Origin: Acinetobacter pittii ATCC 19004 = CIP 70.29
Lineage (GTDB): Bacteria; Pseudomonadota; Gammaproteobacteria; Pseudomonadales; Moraxellaceae
Assembly (NCBI RefSeq): GCF_000369045.1
Contig: NZ_KB849786.1
Location: 1,154,743-1,218,742, forward strand
Direction: 5' to 3'
DNA: 64,000 nucleotides
Below are positions 7,362-15,495 of the stretch, one piece after another. The translations under genes were made by a program, and so were the position numbers. Within the stretch, counting starts at the first letter, position 1. Every line of letters begins with the position of its first letter. The notes beneath the pieces were generated by a model. It had not been told where the DNA came from. It did not search any database and saw only the letters and a list, made by a program, of their open reading frames with translations.

Positions 7362-8974
7362 TAGGTTTGCTCCGCTTGAACACTCAGACGGCCCAATACT
7401 TCACTTGCAAATATTAGGCGTGTCAGTTTTTCCTGTAATGCTGGTTCGTCATCGGCTGGATACACGTCTTGTAGAAGTGCAAGAATCTCTTCTTCATTGC
7501 CTGACTGAATTTTTGACAATAGTTGCTTGGTCCACGACTCAACTGTGTCTTGGGCAATATTGGTTTGATCCTTTAGCAACAATTGCAATGCTTGCTCTTC
7601 AATAGGGAGCTGTGCTGAATTGGCAGCAATGATGCCACCCAACAATTGTGGCTGGTAGGTGTTCATTGCCAAATTAGGCACAGGCCCATTTTGAATTGTT
7701 AGGATTGGTTCTTTGTCATCGGCAGGTTGTGGAATACCAAGTCTTTCATGAGGCCATGACACAGGGATTCTCATGCCAACACGTACCAATTTTTCAAGAG
7801 AATTACCAAATACCTCCATGTCTTCAGTGTCAGATGTATCAAAGAAAAAGCTCGGATAACGCTCAGCTGTAACATTTGGATAATTCAGCCGCATCAAAGG
7901 GCTGATAAGGTAATCCGTTAATGATCGTGCTAGTTGTTTGGCATCAGACTTTTTAATTTTTTCAAACTGGATTTCATGTGTATTTGATTGGGCATTGGTA
8001 CTGGTTTTACCATCTGCCTGAGACAGCAGAGTTCCACCAACAATAATTTTTGAAGCTGTTTTCTCACACCAATCAATGAGTGACATATGATTCTTTGTGT
8101 CACCATCGGCTGCCGATTCAAAATCCAAACTCATACCCGCTGGAATAATGCCTCCAGCATTACGACCAATCGACATTACTGCACGCAGCAAAGTCATTTT
8201 TTCCTGATCGGTTGCCCCTGAAGGATATTTACCAAGGCGAATAGGCAAGCCATACACTTCGAGAAACTGCATCACGTCACGAATGCCATAATTCTTAAAG
8301 ATAAACGGCCAGCATAAAATTCGGTGTAAACCTGATCTGGCAATGTATCCCGATTTTGCTTTGTGACGATGAATAAACCACCCAAAGTCCCAAAACTCTG
8401 CACCCTCTGGCGAACCATCATTAAGGCGCAGCTCATTTGGTTTATCGAATGGTGTCATGAAATTACGCGCCAGCTGGTGCTCGAAACTTTTTGGTAGCCA
8501 CAAATTACCAACTTGATGCCATTCGATTTCTTGACAGCTGTAGCCATGACCAACAGCATCCATCGCATCAAACAAAAACATTTCAAAGTCTTGAATGTCC
8601 TCAATCCATTCACGAACTTCTTCAGCAATTTTCTTTTCTTGCTCAGATGCATTTTTTGGTGGTTTAACACCCCAGTCCAGACCGTTAATGCCTTTCTTGC
8701 GTTTATCCATCTCACTGAAGATATGACCATCACGCTCTTCTATATCAGCAAACAGGTCAGCTTGCGCTTGCAAGTTGCCTTGCTCAGCATCTGTGAGTAA
8801 GCGGTACATTTGCTGTGGAGTCATTCCAACCACAGGATGTTCTTGGGCCTGATTAGTCAGCCAAGCGATTTCAGCAGTCTGATTTGTTTCGAGTGCAGCA
8901 CGATCTTGTTTTTTTGGGGAACGGTCTTTTTTAGCCATGATAGATGCAAATACAATTTGAGGATTCTGCACCAT
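7361..8974 (-). CDS. Portal protein, Mu gp29 family (DUF935)
   Basis: A protein of about 525-537 residues that forms the dodecameric DNA gate of the capsid. Characteristic features are MTPQQMYRLLTDAEQGNLQAQADLFADIEERDGH, KRKKGINGLDWGV, GLHRILCWPFIFKNYGIRDVMQFLEVYGLPIRLGKYP and the loop GTLLSQADGKTSTNA. An ATG at 8938 gives a start MAKKDRSP that looks more natural than the one at 8974; neither has a clear ribosome-binding site. In Mu this gene directly follows the terminase, but here 2.2 kb of opposite-strand cargo separates them. Confidence 0.9.
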   Translation of the reverse strand: MVQNPQIVFASIMAKKDRSPKKQDRAALETNQTAEIAWLTNQAQEHPVVGMTPQQMYRLLTDAEQGNLQAQADLFADIEERDGHIFSEMDKRKKGINGLDWGVKPPKNASEQEKKIAEEVREWIEDIQDFEMFLFDAMDAVGHGYSCQEIEWHQVGNLWLPKSFEHQLARNFMTPFDKPNELRLNDGSPEGAEFWDFGWFIHRHKAKSGYIARSGLHRILCWPFIFKNYGIRDVMQFLEVYGLPIRLGKYPSGATDQEKMTLLRAVMSIGRNAGGIIPAGMSLDFESAADGDTKNHMSLIDWCEKTASKIIVGGTLLSQADGKTSTNAQSNTHEIQFEKIKKSDAKQLARSLTDYLISPLMRLNYPNVTAERYPSFFFDTSDTEDMEVFGNSLEKLVRVGMRIPVSWPHERLGIPQPADDKEPILTIQNGPVPNLAMNTYQPQLLGGIIAANSAQLPIEEQALQLLLKDQTNIAQDTVESWTKQLLSKIQSGNEEEILALLQDVYPADDEPALQEKLTRLIFASEVLGRLSVQAEQT

Positions 8975-8997
8975 TGTGAAATTTTAGCGGGCTTAAA

Positions 8998-9020
8998 ATC
9001 AGGCGGAAATGCTTCCGCCC
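8998..9020. repeat. Hairpin repeat GGCGGAA...TTCCGCC, copy 2
   Basis: Same inverted repeat as at 5602, with loop ATGC, placed between the portal start and the opposite-strand cargo genes. On the minus strand it is followed by TGATTTT, a weak T run. Its first 21 bases are identical to the copy at 14840. Bases 9021-9196 hold AT-rich leader sequence for the cargo but no further gene. Confidence 0.75.
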
Positions 9021-9196
9021 AATTTCATGCGCTCATTTGCGATTTAAGCGGCTTATTCTGTTTTACGGGTCATTGCAGCAAAATAAAAAATAAATGCCGT
9101 AAAGAGCGTTTATAAAGATTTATAAATCTATTTTTTGTACTTACTTCTCAGCATAATAAGAATAACAACGTATTTTCTTCACAATAGGGACAAATA

Positions 9197-9571
9197 ATGT
9201 CTGAAATGTTCAATGTACATAAAACACCTGAAATAACAAATGAGCTTTCCTCAGGTGAGTTTGAAACGATCTTCAACATCAATATTTGGAGTCGATATGA
9301 TGATGACCGTGAATTAGGAGAAATGCTTTGGTTTTGTAAATATTTAGATAAAGCAGGTCTCACTTCATATATCGAAGAATTATTTTATGATTCAAAAGCT
9401 GATATATGCTCAATTAAGTTGATTAAGCTTGAAGAAGAAGATATTGCTGAAAGTTATGAAATAGAAGCTATCCGAGTAATTGCTCAACTGACCATTGACC
9501 AATTTGAAATTAATGGTTTTGTTGGTCATAAAAACCCATATTTATCCAGCATACTTAAGGTAGTCATTTAA
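9197..9571 (+). CDS. Cargo protein of unknown function, 124 aa
   Basis: A small acidic protein on the strand opposite to the phage structural genes, preceded by AGGGACAAATA as ribosome-binding site. It shows no signal peptide or membrane segment. A helical-looking middle (RELGEMLWFCKYLDKAGLTSYIEELFYD) is followed by a strand-rich part (ADICSIKLIKLEEEDIAES). It is the first gene of a three-gene cargo unit and the only soluble-looking product in it. I do not recognise the family. The context suggests a lysogeny or defence role, but that is inference. Confidence 0.75.
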   Translation: MSEMFNVHKTPEITNELSSGEFETIFNINIWSRYDDDRELGEMLWFCKYLDKAGLTSYIEELFYDSKADICSIKLIKLEEEDIAESYEIEAIRVIAQLTIDQFEINGFVGHKNPYLSSILKVVI

Positions 9572-9596
9572 ATAGACCTAGCCGAACTAAAACAAG

Positions 9597-9626
9597 CATC
9601 ATAATTAGGGGAATTAGTTCCGTGCA
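9597..9626 (+). repeat. Duplicated leader, copy 1 (CATCATAATTAGGG...GTGCA)
   Basis: About 30 bases covering the ribosome-binding site and GTG start of the 256-aa cargo gene. Almost the same sequence recurs at 10418-10448 before the 243-aa paralogue. The shared leader shows that the duplication included the translation start region. Confidence 0.8.
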
Positions 9627-10392
9627 GAATCAAACACCAGAAAAAACACCTTTCTATAAATCATGGGTATTTTGGGCAGTAATTTATGGCGTATTAATTT
9701 TGGGATATAACTTAGCATTTATTTTCATAGATCCTGAAAATAAAGTTCTTCTGACTTCAAATGAATTAGGTGATTTTTTGGCTGGTGTTTTTGCACCCTT
9801 AGCCTTCTTATTTTTATACTTAGGATATAAACAACAAGGCCGAGAACTTCAGCAAAATACACAAGCCTTAAATCTTCAAGCTAAAGAATTACAAAATAGT
9901 GTTGTACAACAAAGAGAACTAGTTCAGGCCACAAAAGAAGAGATAGAGTTAAATAAAAGCGAGATAGAGCATCAGAGAAGAATACAACATATCCAAGCAC
10001 AACCATTTTTTCATTTTAAAAAATGCTTTATTTCTTATGATGATTCGAAAAAGTGTTTCACATTCATGTTCACTCTGTATAACAGTAGAGCAACTTGCAG
10101 AGAACTACTTATGTTACTTTCAGACAAATCTAGTAAGGTTTCTGAAGGCTCACTTTTGCTATATCCACGACTCGACTTAGTAGTTGGGAATAATGAAAAA
10201 GATTACATTATTCAGCCCCGTTACTTACCTGATTTTGTCAAACCAAATCATAATGGGGCGATAATACTAGAATTAGGTCTAACATATTTTGATGCTTTTG
10301 ATAATGAGCAATTTCAAGAAATACAATTTGTATCGTTACCCGAAGAAAAAAATGGAAAAGTTTTAATCCAACGAATTAAAAACGATGATTAA
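9622..10392 (+). CDS. Cargo membrane/coiled-coil protein, paralogue 1 (256 aa)
   Basis: Starts with GTG after AGGGGAATTAGTTCC. Residues 12-35 and about 50-72 are two transmembrane helices separated by a short loop containing LTSNELGDFLAG. A basic GYKQQG follows, then a Gln/Glu-rich coiled coil (about residues 75-128), then a C-terminal beta-rich domain (QPFFHFKKCFISYDD, FTFMFTLYN) that probably lies in the cytosol. The LGDFLAGxFAPLAFLFLxLGYKQ segment is shared with the next gene and with uncharacterised membrane proteins of other bacteria. The function is not known to me. A membrane-anchored sensor or superinfection-exclusion factor is possible. Confidence 0.85.
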   Translation: MQNQTPEKTPFYKSWVFWAVIYGVLILGYNLAFIFIDPENKVLLTSNELGDFLAGVFAPLAFLFLYLGYKQQGRELQQNTQALNLQAKELQNSVVQQRELVQATKEEIELNKSEIEHQRRIQHIQAQPFFHFKKCFISYDDSKKCFTFMFTLYNSRATCRELLMLLSDKSSKVSEGSLLLYPRLDLVVGNNEKDYIIQPRYLPDFVKPNHNGAIILELGLTYFDAFDNEQFQEIQFVSLPEEKNGKVLIQRIKNDD

Positions 10393-10417
10393 TAACATCC
10401 AACATCACTAAACCATT

Positions 10418-10448
10418 CATCATAATTAGGGAGAATTAGTTTCGTGCA
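10418..10448 (+). repeat. Duplicated leader, copy 2
   Basis: The second copy of the CATCATAATTAGGG leader, with a few base differences from 9597-9626, again ending in a GTG start. It supports tandem duplication of the membrane cargo gene. Confidence 0.8.
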
Positions 10449-11175
10449 AGATTCAATACCGCCAGAACAAAACTCAGCGCCACCTAAAAAGCCTTTTTAT
10501 AAAGCTTGGGTCTTTTGGGTAGTCTGTTTATATTTATTAATTATTTTTTTATACACACTTAAGTTTTGTTTAGGTGAAGGTGAAAACGTTTTACTCCCTT
10601 CAAATGAATTAGGAGATTTTTTAGCTGGTGCTTTTGCTCCCCTAGCTTTTTTATTCTTGATCTTAGGATATAAACAAAACAGCGAGTCTATAAGACTTCA
10701 GAATGAGGAACTCAGAGCAAGTACTGAAGCTTTAAAATTACAAGTGGATGAAATGAAGAAGTCAGTTGATCAACAGAAAATAATGGCGCAATTACAACAA
10801 GCTGAATTAGAAGATAGACATCATTCAGTTGCGCCAGTGATTACGGTTGATTGGGTAGTAAGTGTTGCAAATGGTAAGTTTAATTTTAGGATTAGTTTTA
10901 CTAATAAGAGTGAACATCCAGCAAGGTATATTACTGTTAATATTTCCCATCATAAATTAAGCACTTTTGAAGTTTTCCCTAAAGATCACTATCAAGAGAT
11001 TCTTTCACCTTTTACTTCTGATGAAGAAATTGCCTACAGAGCTAATAAAGAAATAGAACGAGAAATTAGCATTGGATTTGAAAATATTTTAGGTCGTAAA
11101 TATGAACAAAAATATAAGCTTATAACATTTACTGACCATGGAAAAAAGTACGTAAAAACGAAAAGAATTCTCTAG
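10444..11175 (+). CDS. Cargo membrane/coiled-coil protein, paralogue 2 (243 aa)
   Basis: Starts with GTG inside the duplicated leader. It has the same plan as paralogue 1: KKPFYKAWVFWVV first helix, PSNELGDFLAG loop, second helix ending LGYKQ, then a coiled coil (ESIRLQNEELRASTEALKLQ) and a C-terminal domain (VAPVITVDWVV, FNFRISFTNKSEHPARYITVNIS). The membrane part is strongly conserved with paralogue 1, while the C-terminal domain has diverged. That fits a shared membrane platform with different sensing ends. Its stop overlaps the convergent terminase stop (CTAG). Function unknown. Confidence 0.85.
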   Translation: MQDSIPPEQNSAPPKKPFYKAWVFWVVCLYLLIIFLYTLKFCLGEGENVLLPSNELGDFLAGAFAPLAFLFLILGYKQNSESIRLQNEELRASTEALKLQVDEMKKSVDQQKIMAQLQQAELEDRHHSVAPVITVDWVVSVANGKFNFRISFTNKSEHPARYITVNISHHKLSTFEVFPKDHYQEILSPFTSDEEIAYRANKEIEREISIGFENILGRKYEQKYKLITFTDHGKKYVKTKRIL

Positions 11176-12728
11176 ATACACCCAACGTCACTCAACCAAC
11201 CATCATAATCATCAGGATTTAACTCCATTTCCTCCTTGGAAGGGAGTGGAGTAAATTCAATTGGTGCACTTGGATTCTTTGATGCATAGTCTGCAAGCAA
11301 ATGTGCAATAGCACTATCACCATGTCGGTCTTTGTTATTTGAGTTAGATTTACCCATCGCTGGTATACGGGCAACACCATTAACTAAAACAAATGCGCGA
11401 TGATCTTCCATGACATCTTGATCAGCTGGCATATTCTCAATATCACCATCCTCCAAAGCTGCTTTAAAGTGCGGTGTATGCTCTCGATACCACGATTCAG
11501 TAAGCATCACTGCTTCGATCCGATCTCCGTGAAGTACTTGCATCGCTTCAGCTAAGAATCCACCATTACCGCCAGCATCATGTGCACCTTTACTAAAGTT
11601 TGGCAGCTTAGCAATGATGAGACGTAGAAATTCTTCTTGTTGTTTGTAGGGGACTTTAAACATCTCAAAAAGAAATGGGATTTTCTTTTTGGTATTTTGC
11701 TGTTCAATTAAAGGCCAAAATGAACAAGCATTCTGCTTACGTGCGAAATCTAAACCATAAAAACTATTTAATTTTGGCGGCAATGCTTCCAAAAGTGGCA
11801 ACAAATGCTCTTCAAAAAATTCCTTTACTTCGGTATTACGAGTTTCTTCACTGACATTATTAAAATCATCCCAACCTTTCGGAGCCTCGAAACGTATAAC
11901 AGGGACTGAGGCATCTTTTTTACCCTCAAGTAATGAGAGAGGCAACCAACGTCCACCACCTTTACTTGGAATAACATCAAGCTCTTCATCGGCTGCATCG
12001 CCATAAAATTTATATGTATCTTCAACCCAAGCTTCTTCTTCAGCTTTGTTGTACTTAATTTTTTTACGCAGGCAAACACGCTTATATAGACCTTGTTCAA
12101 CAGCTTCACGGAAAGTTGTACGATGAACTGTGCCTTTACGTTTACCAGCTCGGATTTCTTTGATCAGTTCATTAAAAGGATTGTCTTCACCATCATGTGT
12201 ACTAATGACTCGCACACAACCGCCCCAGATCAATAGTGCAATAGCTGCCTTTAAAAGTTCTGATTGCTGCTCATGGAATCCATATTCATCCAGAACCACT
12301 CGACCTTGACGACCACGCAAGTTCGATGGCCGTGAAGTTAAAGCTTCGATACGTTTACCCGACTTAGGGAAGCGAATAGTGAAAGTCTGGATGTGTTTAT
12401 CACCATCCTCCCAAAGACCTTCTTCAACTTCACTACAGGCAGCATCGAATGCCTTTGCCCACATAGCGCAAGCTTGAATAAACTCAACTGTCATGTCTTT
12501 GTTGTAGCCAAGGTAATAACAGTTTTGCCCATTATCACTTGCAGCATCTAATACAGCATCTGCTGCTTCAGCCCAAGTCAGACCGATACGTCGCGATTTT
12601 TCTGCTACTTTCAGCGGACTCCTATCAGCAATCCATTCTTGTTGATATGGCAAGAGAACCGCTGGCACATCTTCGTAACCAGCTGAGTTAAGAATCTCAC
12701 GGGGATCGGTGACTTTTTGCTCGCTCAT
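11172..12728 (-). CDS. Terminase large subunit, Mu gp28 family
   Basis: A 518-residue DNA-packaging motor. The ATPase part shows AEKSRRIGLTWAEA (Walker A-like with the Arg-rich loop typical of gp28), GYNKDM, a segment SNLRGRQGRVVLDEYGFHEQ containing Walker B VVLDE, and the coupling motif VISTHDGEDNPF. The nuclease part shows FYGLDFARKQN with a metal-ligand Asp and KGAHDAGGNGG. It overlaps the gp27-like gene by 4 bases. As in Mu-like phages it would cut and pack phage DNA together with flanking host DNA. The length is normal. Confidence 0.92.
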   Translation of the reverse strand: MSEQKVTDPREILNSAGYEDVPAVLLPYQQEWIADRSPLKVAEKSRRIGLTWAEAADAVLDAASDNGQNCYYLGYNKDMTVEFIQACAMWAKAFDAACSEVEEGLWEDGDKHIQTFTIRFPKSGKRIEALTSRPSNLRGRQGRVVLDEYGFHEQQSELLKAAIALLIWGGCVRVISTHDGEDNPFNELIKEIRAGKRKGTVHRTTFREAVEQGLYKRVCLRKKIKYNKAEEEAWVEDTYKFYGDAADEELDVIPSKGGGRWLPLSLLEGKKDASVPVIRFEAPKGWDDFNNVSEETRNTEVKEFFEEHLLPLLEALPPKLNSFYGLDFARKQNACSFWPLIEQQNTKKKIPFLFEMFKVPYKQQEEFLRLIIAKLPNFSKGAHDAGGNGGFLAEAMQVLHGDRIEAVMLTESWYREHTPHFKAALEDGDIENMPADQDVMEDHRAFVLVNGVARIPAMGKSNSNNKDRHGDSAIAHLLADYASKNPSAPIEFTPLPSKEEMELNPDDYDGWLSDVGCI

Positions 12729-13273
12729 AATCCAATAATTCCTAGGATTTCTTTCTTAACTTCATCAACAGTATCCTTAGACATGCCGCCTTTTTTGACG
12801 ATTTTTTCAACTGCTTTGGCAGCAGCTTTAACACGCTCACGGACTTCCGTTTCCCATTTCTTCTGGTTCACTGAGGCTTTTGAAATTTCAGCAATACCTT
12901 TACCTGCTTTTGCCATGAGCATGATTCGATCTGCTGGGTCTGCATCAGGGTTTTCTGATTCTTGCAAAGCAATGAGCGCATTAAATAACTCAGTCTGAAC
13001 TAGTGATAAAACAGCTGAGCTACGCATATCACTATCATCTGGAGCTGCATCAGCAATCATCATTGCTGCTTGTGTACTTGCCTGAACCGCTGCAAGTTTT
13101 TGTTCTATTTTCTGACCATAACGATGTACGCTTGACTTACTGACGTTGTAACCGCGCTCTTGCAGGATTTTTGCAATTTCTTCATAGCCACAAAAACCCT
13201 GATCCATAAACCGCTTATCAAGCCAAGTTTTATCTTCAGCACTTAGCAGATCAATTGACGACTCTCTTGCCAT
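12725..13273 (-). CDS. Mu gp27-like protein, probable small terminase (DUF3486)
   Basis: A 182-residue protein. The N-terminal half carries the DUF3486 pattern (SSIDLLSAEDKTWLDKRFMDQGFCGYEEIAKILQERGYNVSKSSVHRYGQKIE), which reads as a helix-turn-helix for DNA recognition. The rest is helical (long Ala/Glu/Lys segments) and probably forms an oligomeric ring. It lies immediately before the large terminase, as in Mu gp27-gp28, and is likely the DNA-recognition subunit of packaging. Confidence 0.85.
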   Translation of the reverse strand: MARESSIDLLSAEDKTWLDKRFMDQGFCGYEEIAKILQERGYNVSKSSVHRYGQKIEQKLAAVQASTQAAMMIADAAPDDSDMRSSAVLSLVQTELFNALIALQESENPDADPADRIMLMAKAGKGIAEISKASVNQKKWETEVRERVKAAAKAVEKIVKKGGMSKDTVDEVKKEILGIIGL

Positions 13274-13281
13274 GTGTCACC

Positions 13282-13593
13282 TCAGTTCCAGTACTTTTCT
13301 GGACGGGCAATCCCAGCTTGGCAATCAATGGTGTACTCAACGATATCAATCCCTAAACGATCAAGCTTTGCATGCCAATGTCCATCAGGCTGCTTTTTAA
13401 TTTCAACCAGCTTACGTTCTTCTAGATAGTCCAGTTGAACATGTAATTCTTGTGGGGTCGTATCAGCGTATAAGGCACGCATTACATCAAGCAATAATGT
13501 ATCCAATGCACCAAGTGGACGAGCTTTATCTAAGGCATTCAGTAAATGCCAACGCATACCTTCACGACGGATTTTTTGAAGATCAAAACTCAT
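13282..13593 (-). CDS. Mu gp26-like protein with winged-helix appearance
   Basis: A 103-residue protein between the gp25-like and gp27-like genes. The pattern RREGMRWHLLNALDKARPLGALDTLLLDVMRALYADTTPQELHVQLDYLEERKLVEIKK looks like a winged helix followed by a wing (GHWHAKL). Homologues at this locus in Mu-like phages are uncharacterised. It overlaps the upstream gene by 4 bases, so it is part of the late operon. Confidence 0.78.
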   Translation of the reverse strand: MSFDLQKIRREGMRWHLLNALDKARPLGALDTLLLDVMRALYADTTPQELHVQLDYLEERKLVEIKKQPDGHWHAKLDRLGIDIVEYTIDCQAGIARPEKYWN

Positions 13594-13934
13594 AGGTTAA
13601 TTCCTTGCTTAATCTGAACTTTTTCAAGCTTTTCTGCTACAGCATCCAGCTTGGCTTCAATAACGGTTTGACCACGAATATAGTCATCACGGGCAATGTA
13701 GCGGAAAGGCATATCAGCTTTAAACTCAAGAAATTTACGCTCAAGCTCACGAACTTCTTCTTGCCCTTTAATTGCCTGACGTGACACTTCCTCAATCTTC
13801 TGATTTGTTGATTCGAAGTTTTGCTGAATGTTTTTATTAATCTGGCTGCCCATGATTCTGATCATTCCAGCGACTGCGCTTAACACAGCCGTTAGAACTA
13901 AAAACACCTGATATGGTTCAAGCTCAATTGTCAT
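13590..13934 (-). CDS. Mu gp25-like membrane protein (DUF2730)
   Basis: A 114-residue protein with one N-terminal transmembrane helix (YQVFLVLTAVLSAVAGMIRIM) and a long coiled coil (NIQQNFESTNQKIEEVSRQ through KFLEFK). This is the layout of DUF2730 proteins in the lysis-to-packaging interval of Mu-like phages. It may be a spanin-like or lysis accessory protein, but no function is established. It overlaps both neighbours by 4 bases. Confidence 0.8.
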   Translation of the reverse strand: MTIELEPYQVFLVLTAVLSAVAGMIRIMGSQINKNIQQNFESTNQKIEEVSRQAIKGQEEVRELERKFLEFKADMPFRYIARDDYIRGQTVIEAKLDAVAEKLEKVQIKQGINL

Positions 13935-14290
13935 GCATCCTCCTTAGCCGTATCAGATGCAGGTGGCAAAGGCTTGGCACGGTTTTGATCAATAAAACGA
14001 GTAAAAAAGCCCAAGACAGCCAAAGTAGCTGTTACATCTTTCTGAGTTGCTAACGGGAGTAATTGAATCAATTCTGGTGGCACGCCATATAATTGAATAT
14101 ATGCAATTAATGCAAAGAACCAGTTCGACAACCACAACCAACCACTACGCCAATTTTCTACAATCCAGCGCTTTTTGAGCTTTACTGCAACACCTTGAAT
14201 ATATTGTGAATCAACAGGTTTATTTTGATTCAACAAACCATTTTGACTTTTGGCTAGCTGACGTCGGAAATTACGCTTCCATTGGCTCAT
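13931..14290 (-). CDS. Holin-like membrane protein
   Basis: A 119-residue protein with a basic N-terminus (KRNFRRQLAKS, LKKRW), one clear transmembrane segment (WLWLSNWFFALIAYIQLYGV) and a second hydrophobic stretch (ATLAVLGFFTRFI). The C-terminus is charged. It sits directly downstream of the endolysin with a 4-base overlap, which is where Mu-like phages keep the holin. It would permeabilise the inner membrane to release or activate the endolysin. The assignment comes from topology and position. Confidence 0.7.
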   Translation of the reverse strand: MSQWKRNFRRQLAKSQNGLLNQNKPVDSQYIQGVAVKLKKRWIVENWRSGWLWLSNWFFALIAYIQLYGVPPELIQLLPLATQKDVTATLAVLGFFTRFIDQNRAKPLPPASDTAKEDA

Positions 14291-14787
14291 AACATATCCT
14301 CCGCAGCATATTTCAAGTTCACCGCTACACGTGCCATCCAGCCTTTGCCGAAGGCATTGAAAGTTGAAATCTTTGTATAGAATTCAATACGCTTGGAGTT
14401 GAATAAACTGATTAAAGCAAACTGTGGTTGCTTACGAACAGCTGCTAAAGTTAAAGAACCAACAATGCCATCATCTTCCACACCGACTGCACGTTGTAAA
14501 AGTTTTCGAGCATTAAGCAGGCCATGATTAACAGCTGCATCAAAAAGTTGGAAACCAACAGAGAATGGGAAACTGTCACAACTCATTGCATCCCAGTATT
14601 GGTTTTTATAAATCTTCTCAACAATATCCATTGGGATATCTTTCATAGAACCCTTATAACCATACTGACGGGCAACGCTTTTTGTAATGCCGTAATTGGT
14701 TTCACCACCAGGATCAGAGGGATGATTTACATATCCGCCCTCATGCTGAAGCACTCGATTTAGTGCTGTTTGAAAAGTTTTGTTCAC
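14287..14787 (-). CDS. Endolysin, GH108-type N-acetylmuramidase
   Basis: A 166-residue protein with the glycoside hydrolase 108 signature LNRVLQHEGGYVNHPSDPGGETNYGIT; the Glu in EGGY is the catalytic acid. Further family markers are YKNQYWDAM, FDAAVNHG and the C-terminal peptidoglycan-binding type segment (RAVGVEDDGIVGSLT). There is no signal peptide, so it needs the holin. The start codon is GTG with no evident Shine-Dalgarno, and the T run of a terminator-like hairpin abuts it. It is the first gene of the late leftward operon. Confidence 0.9.
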   Translation of the reverse strand: MNKTFQTALNRVLQHEGGYVNHPSDPGGETNYGITKSVARQYGYKGSMKDIPMDIVEKIYKNQYWDAMSCDSFPFSVGFQLFDAAVNHGLLNARKLLQRAVGVEDDGIVGSLTLAAVRKQPQFALISLFNSKRIEFYTKISTFNAFGKGWMARVAVNLKYAAEDML

Positions 14788-14812
14788 AAAAAAACCCCAT
14801 CAAATGATGAGG
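14788..14812 (-). terminator. Terminator-like hairpin abutting the endolysin start
   Basis: On the minus strand CCTCATC pairs with GATGGGG around a short loop, followed by seven Ts. The run ends one base before the GTG start of the endolysin. It would stop transcripts coming from the repressor/cargo operon. It might also be a control point for late lysis expression. Confidence 0.7.
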
Positions 14813-14839
14813 CTATGTTGCTATCTGAACTATTTTTTT

Positions 14840-14860
14840 ATCAGGCGGAAATGCTTCCGC
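14840..14860. repeat. Hairpin repeat GCGGAA...TTCCGC, copy 3
   Basis: A 21-base sequence identical to the start of the copy at 8998, with GCGGAA/TTCCGC arms. Here the minus-strand 3' side is A-rich, so this copy is a poor terminator on that strand. It lies just beyond the end of the lysogeny cargo operon, as copy 2 lies beside the other cargo island. Confidence 0.75.
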
Positions 14861-14865
14861 TTGGT

Positions 14866-15495
14866 TTATTTATTGGCAGGTAAATCAAACATCCCAACTA
14901 AAAAAGGTACGGTAGTTGTTCCACCAATTGCATTATTAAAATGCAATCTACCAGTAACCTGACCACAAAATTTCACTCTACTTTCTGCTTCAATATTACC
15001 AGATGAACCTATTGCAACAACTCTGTAAACCTTGCCACTATCATCCAAAATCCCAGCTTCATAAAACTTATTTCCTTGCTGACTATTGAACCCATAAATC
15101 TCTGTTACTACACCATTTGAACATAAAAGTTTAAGAGCTTCTTCCTGAATATCTTTCATTACTTTGCCGTATGACGTAGTACTAATCTGATTCAACTCAT
15201 CCCATTTTACATTTCTAGCTGCCATTAAATCAGCAACATATAATGTAACTGGAGGAACTTCATTTACGGCATCACCAACTTCAGATTTTAGCCCAAATAC
15301 AACTTCACTATATGATCGTGCAAGAGGTTCTTGAGTATCGTGGACAACAGATTGTTCTTCTTTAAAGGTCGTTGATGTCTGCTCAATTGTGGGGGAAGTA
15401 ACTTTTTTATTAGGAATAAAATAAAGTACTGCACCTATAATACTAATAACAGAAAAAAGACCAACCCATTTTAACCATTCGAAATCCTTATTCAT
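14866..15495 (-). CDS. Lysogeny cargo: membrane-anchored protein, 209 aa
   Basis: A single N-terminal membrane anchor (WLKWVGLFSVISIIGAVLYFI) is followed by a polar Ser/Thr linker. A C-terminal domain of about 140 residues contains two cysteines (LLCSNG, VKFCGQ) and ends in beta-type segments (GKVYRVVAIGSSG, GRLHFNNAIGGTTTVPFLVG). The domain is probably periplasmic. It overlaps the zinc-ribbon protein gene by 4 bases and is the last gene of the repressor transcription unit, so it should be expressed in the lysogen. I do not recognise the family. Confidence 0.78.
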   Translation of the reverse strand: MNKDFEWLKWVGLFSVISIIGAVLYFIPNKKVTSPTIEQTSTTFKEEQSVVHDTQEPLARSYSEVVFGLKSEVGDAVNEVPPVTLYVADLMAARNVKWDELNQISTTSYGKVMKDIQEEALKLLCSNGVVTEIYGFNSQQGNKFYEAGILDDSGKVYRVVAIGSSGNIEAESRVKFCGQVTGRLHFNNAIGGTTTVPFLVGMFDLPANK

